In this document: positions 63,711 through 64,000 of the stretch, piece by piece
Numbering within the stretch: position 1 is the first letter of the stretch
How the letters are laid out: each line of letters starts with the position of its first letter
Assembly (NCBI GenBank): GCA_964404285.1
Contig: CAYOJK010000013.1
Span: forward strand, 1-64,000
DNA from: JBASEY01 sp964404285
Lineage (GTDB): Bacteria > CSSED10-310
Length of the DNA: 64,000 nt
Direction of reading: 5' to 3'
Notes under the pieces: model-generated
Databases searched by the model: none
The model's input: the letters and a program-made list of their open reading frames with translations, nothing else
Told to the model about the DNA's origin: nothing
Translations under genes and position numbers: made by a program

Positions 63711-64000
63711 TCAGAACGAAACTGTTCTCACGAGGCGGAAACCCTGGAGATAGAGTGTGTACGACGGGTCGGACTGGAGTCGATACGCTGTCCGGCAGGA
63801 TTGGGCATAAATGCTCATACTGCCTCCTCGGAGAACGCGGTCGGAATCGGAACTCAGGCTGACATAGTCGGTCACCGTTCCCGTTGGATAATCCGCATAC
63901 ACGTCCCAGCACCACTCAATAACATTCCCGTGTACATCCTTCAGATTCCAGGGATTCGGCAACATGCTTCCAACAGGTCTAAGCTGGCCAGTATGGTTGG
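63711..64000 (-). CDS. C-terminal part of another SUMF1 protein, cut by the window edge
   Basis: Last ~96 codons of a gene that continues past the window (reading NHTGQLRPVGSMLPNPWNLKDVHGNV at the edge, in shorter pieces: TGQLRPVGSM, then LPNPWNLKDV). The end is a typical variable region: after GGSM come SIYAQS, then CRTAYRLQSD, PSYTLYLQGF, RLVRTVSF. The Trp of GGSW is Met here. It shows that the array extends beyond the window. Confidence 0.85.
   Translation of the reverse strand, partial: NHTGQLRPVGSMLPNPWNLKDVHGNVIEWCWDVYADYPTGTVTDYVSLSSDSDRVLRGGSMSIYAQSCRTAYRLQSDPSYTLYLQGFRLVRTVSF
63724..63868 (-). other. Variable region of the partial gene at the right edge
   Basis: Variable codons again mostly NNC/NNT (for example TAT after CRTA, TAC after PS, CTC and TAT before QGF). 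Confidence 0.65.

Noticed and set aside
41096..64000. Cluster of sulfatase-maturing (FGE) enzymes
   Set aside because: One of the two active-site cysteines is absent, the sites are hypervariable, and no CxPSR sulfatase is present.

Overview
This window looks like a chromosomal segment of a Gram-negative-type bacterium, probably from an uncultivated lineage. Most ORFs have good Shine-Dalgarno sequences. Many products carry lipoprotein or Sec signal peptides. Large secreted proteins joined by Thr-Pro linkers are abundant, and intergenic DNA is packed with dispersed repeats. I could not assign a phylum from the sequence alone: there is no rRNA gene, and only one tRNA gene was found.

Layout. Bases 1-6000: a 1881-residue secreted multidomain protein (Kelch propeller, two carboxypeptidase-regulatory-like domains, two cohesin-like domains). 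6200-12700: surface-polysaccharide-type genes (sulfatase/phosphoglycerol-transferase-like protein, Wzx-like flippase, methyltransferase, GT4 glycosyltransferase, secreted protein). 12700-18000: repeats, a selenocysteine peroxiredoxin with an in-frame TGA and a bacterial SECIS hairpin, a tandem UspA protein, and a long KamA-like radical SAM protein. 18400-21300: an unknown protein plus a B12/radical SAM enzyme of the RiPP-maturation type. 21300-25450: a complete sulfate ABC transporter operon (sbp-cysT-cysW-cysA on the minus strand) behind a promoter whose spacer is a palindrome. 25480-33900: Smr protein, two GT4 glycosyltransferases, CinA, an asparagine-synthase-like protein and an alkaline phosphatase. 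34100-40800: tRNA-Thr(CGT), two secreted ankyrin proteins, and a second Kelch protein paralogous to the first. 42580-47100: a three-gene operon (coiled-coil protein, BrxD/DUF2791-like ATPase, SNF2 helicase) that resembles an anti-phage or genome-maintenance module.

The most striking part is 41096-64000. Nine same-strand genes encode eleven SUMF1/FGE-sulfatase (C-type-lectin-fold) domains, preceded either by a dockerin domain or by an aromatic beta-domain. Their C-terminal ~45 codons are hypervariable islands between strongly conserved flanks. Changes fall mainly at codon positions 1 and 2 while the third base stays fixed (NNC, NNT or NNG patterns), as expected from adenine-specific mutagenesis of AAC/AAT/AAG-type template codons. 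This is the hallmark of targets of a diversity-generating retroelement (DGR). Three of the genes carry a long GC-rich imperfect hairpin just downstream of the variable region. I see no reverse transcriptase and no template repeat in the window, so these would be targets served from elsewhere.

A working model, which is inference: DGR-diversified lectin-like proteins are exported. Some dock through dockerins to cohesin-bearing surface proteins such as the 1881-residue protein, giving a variable cell-surface binding layer. Repeat-rich intergenic cassettes between the genes probably drove expansion and recombination of the array.
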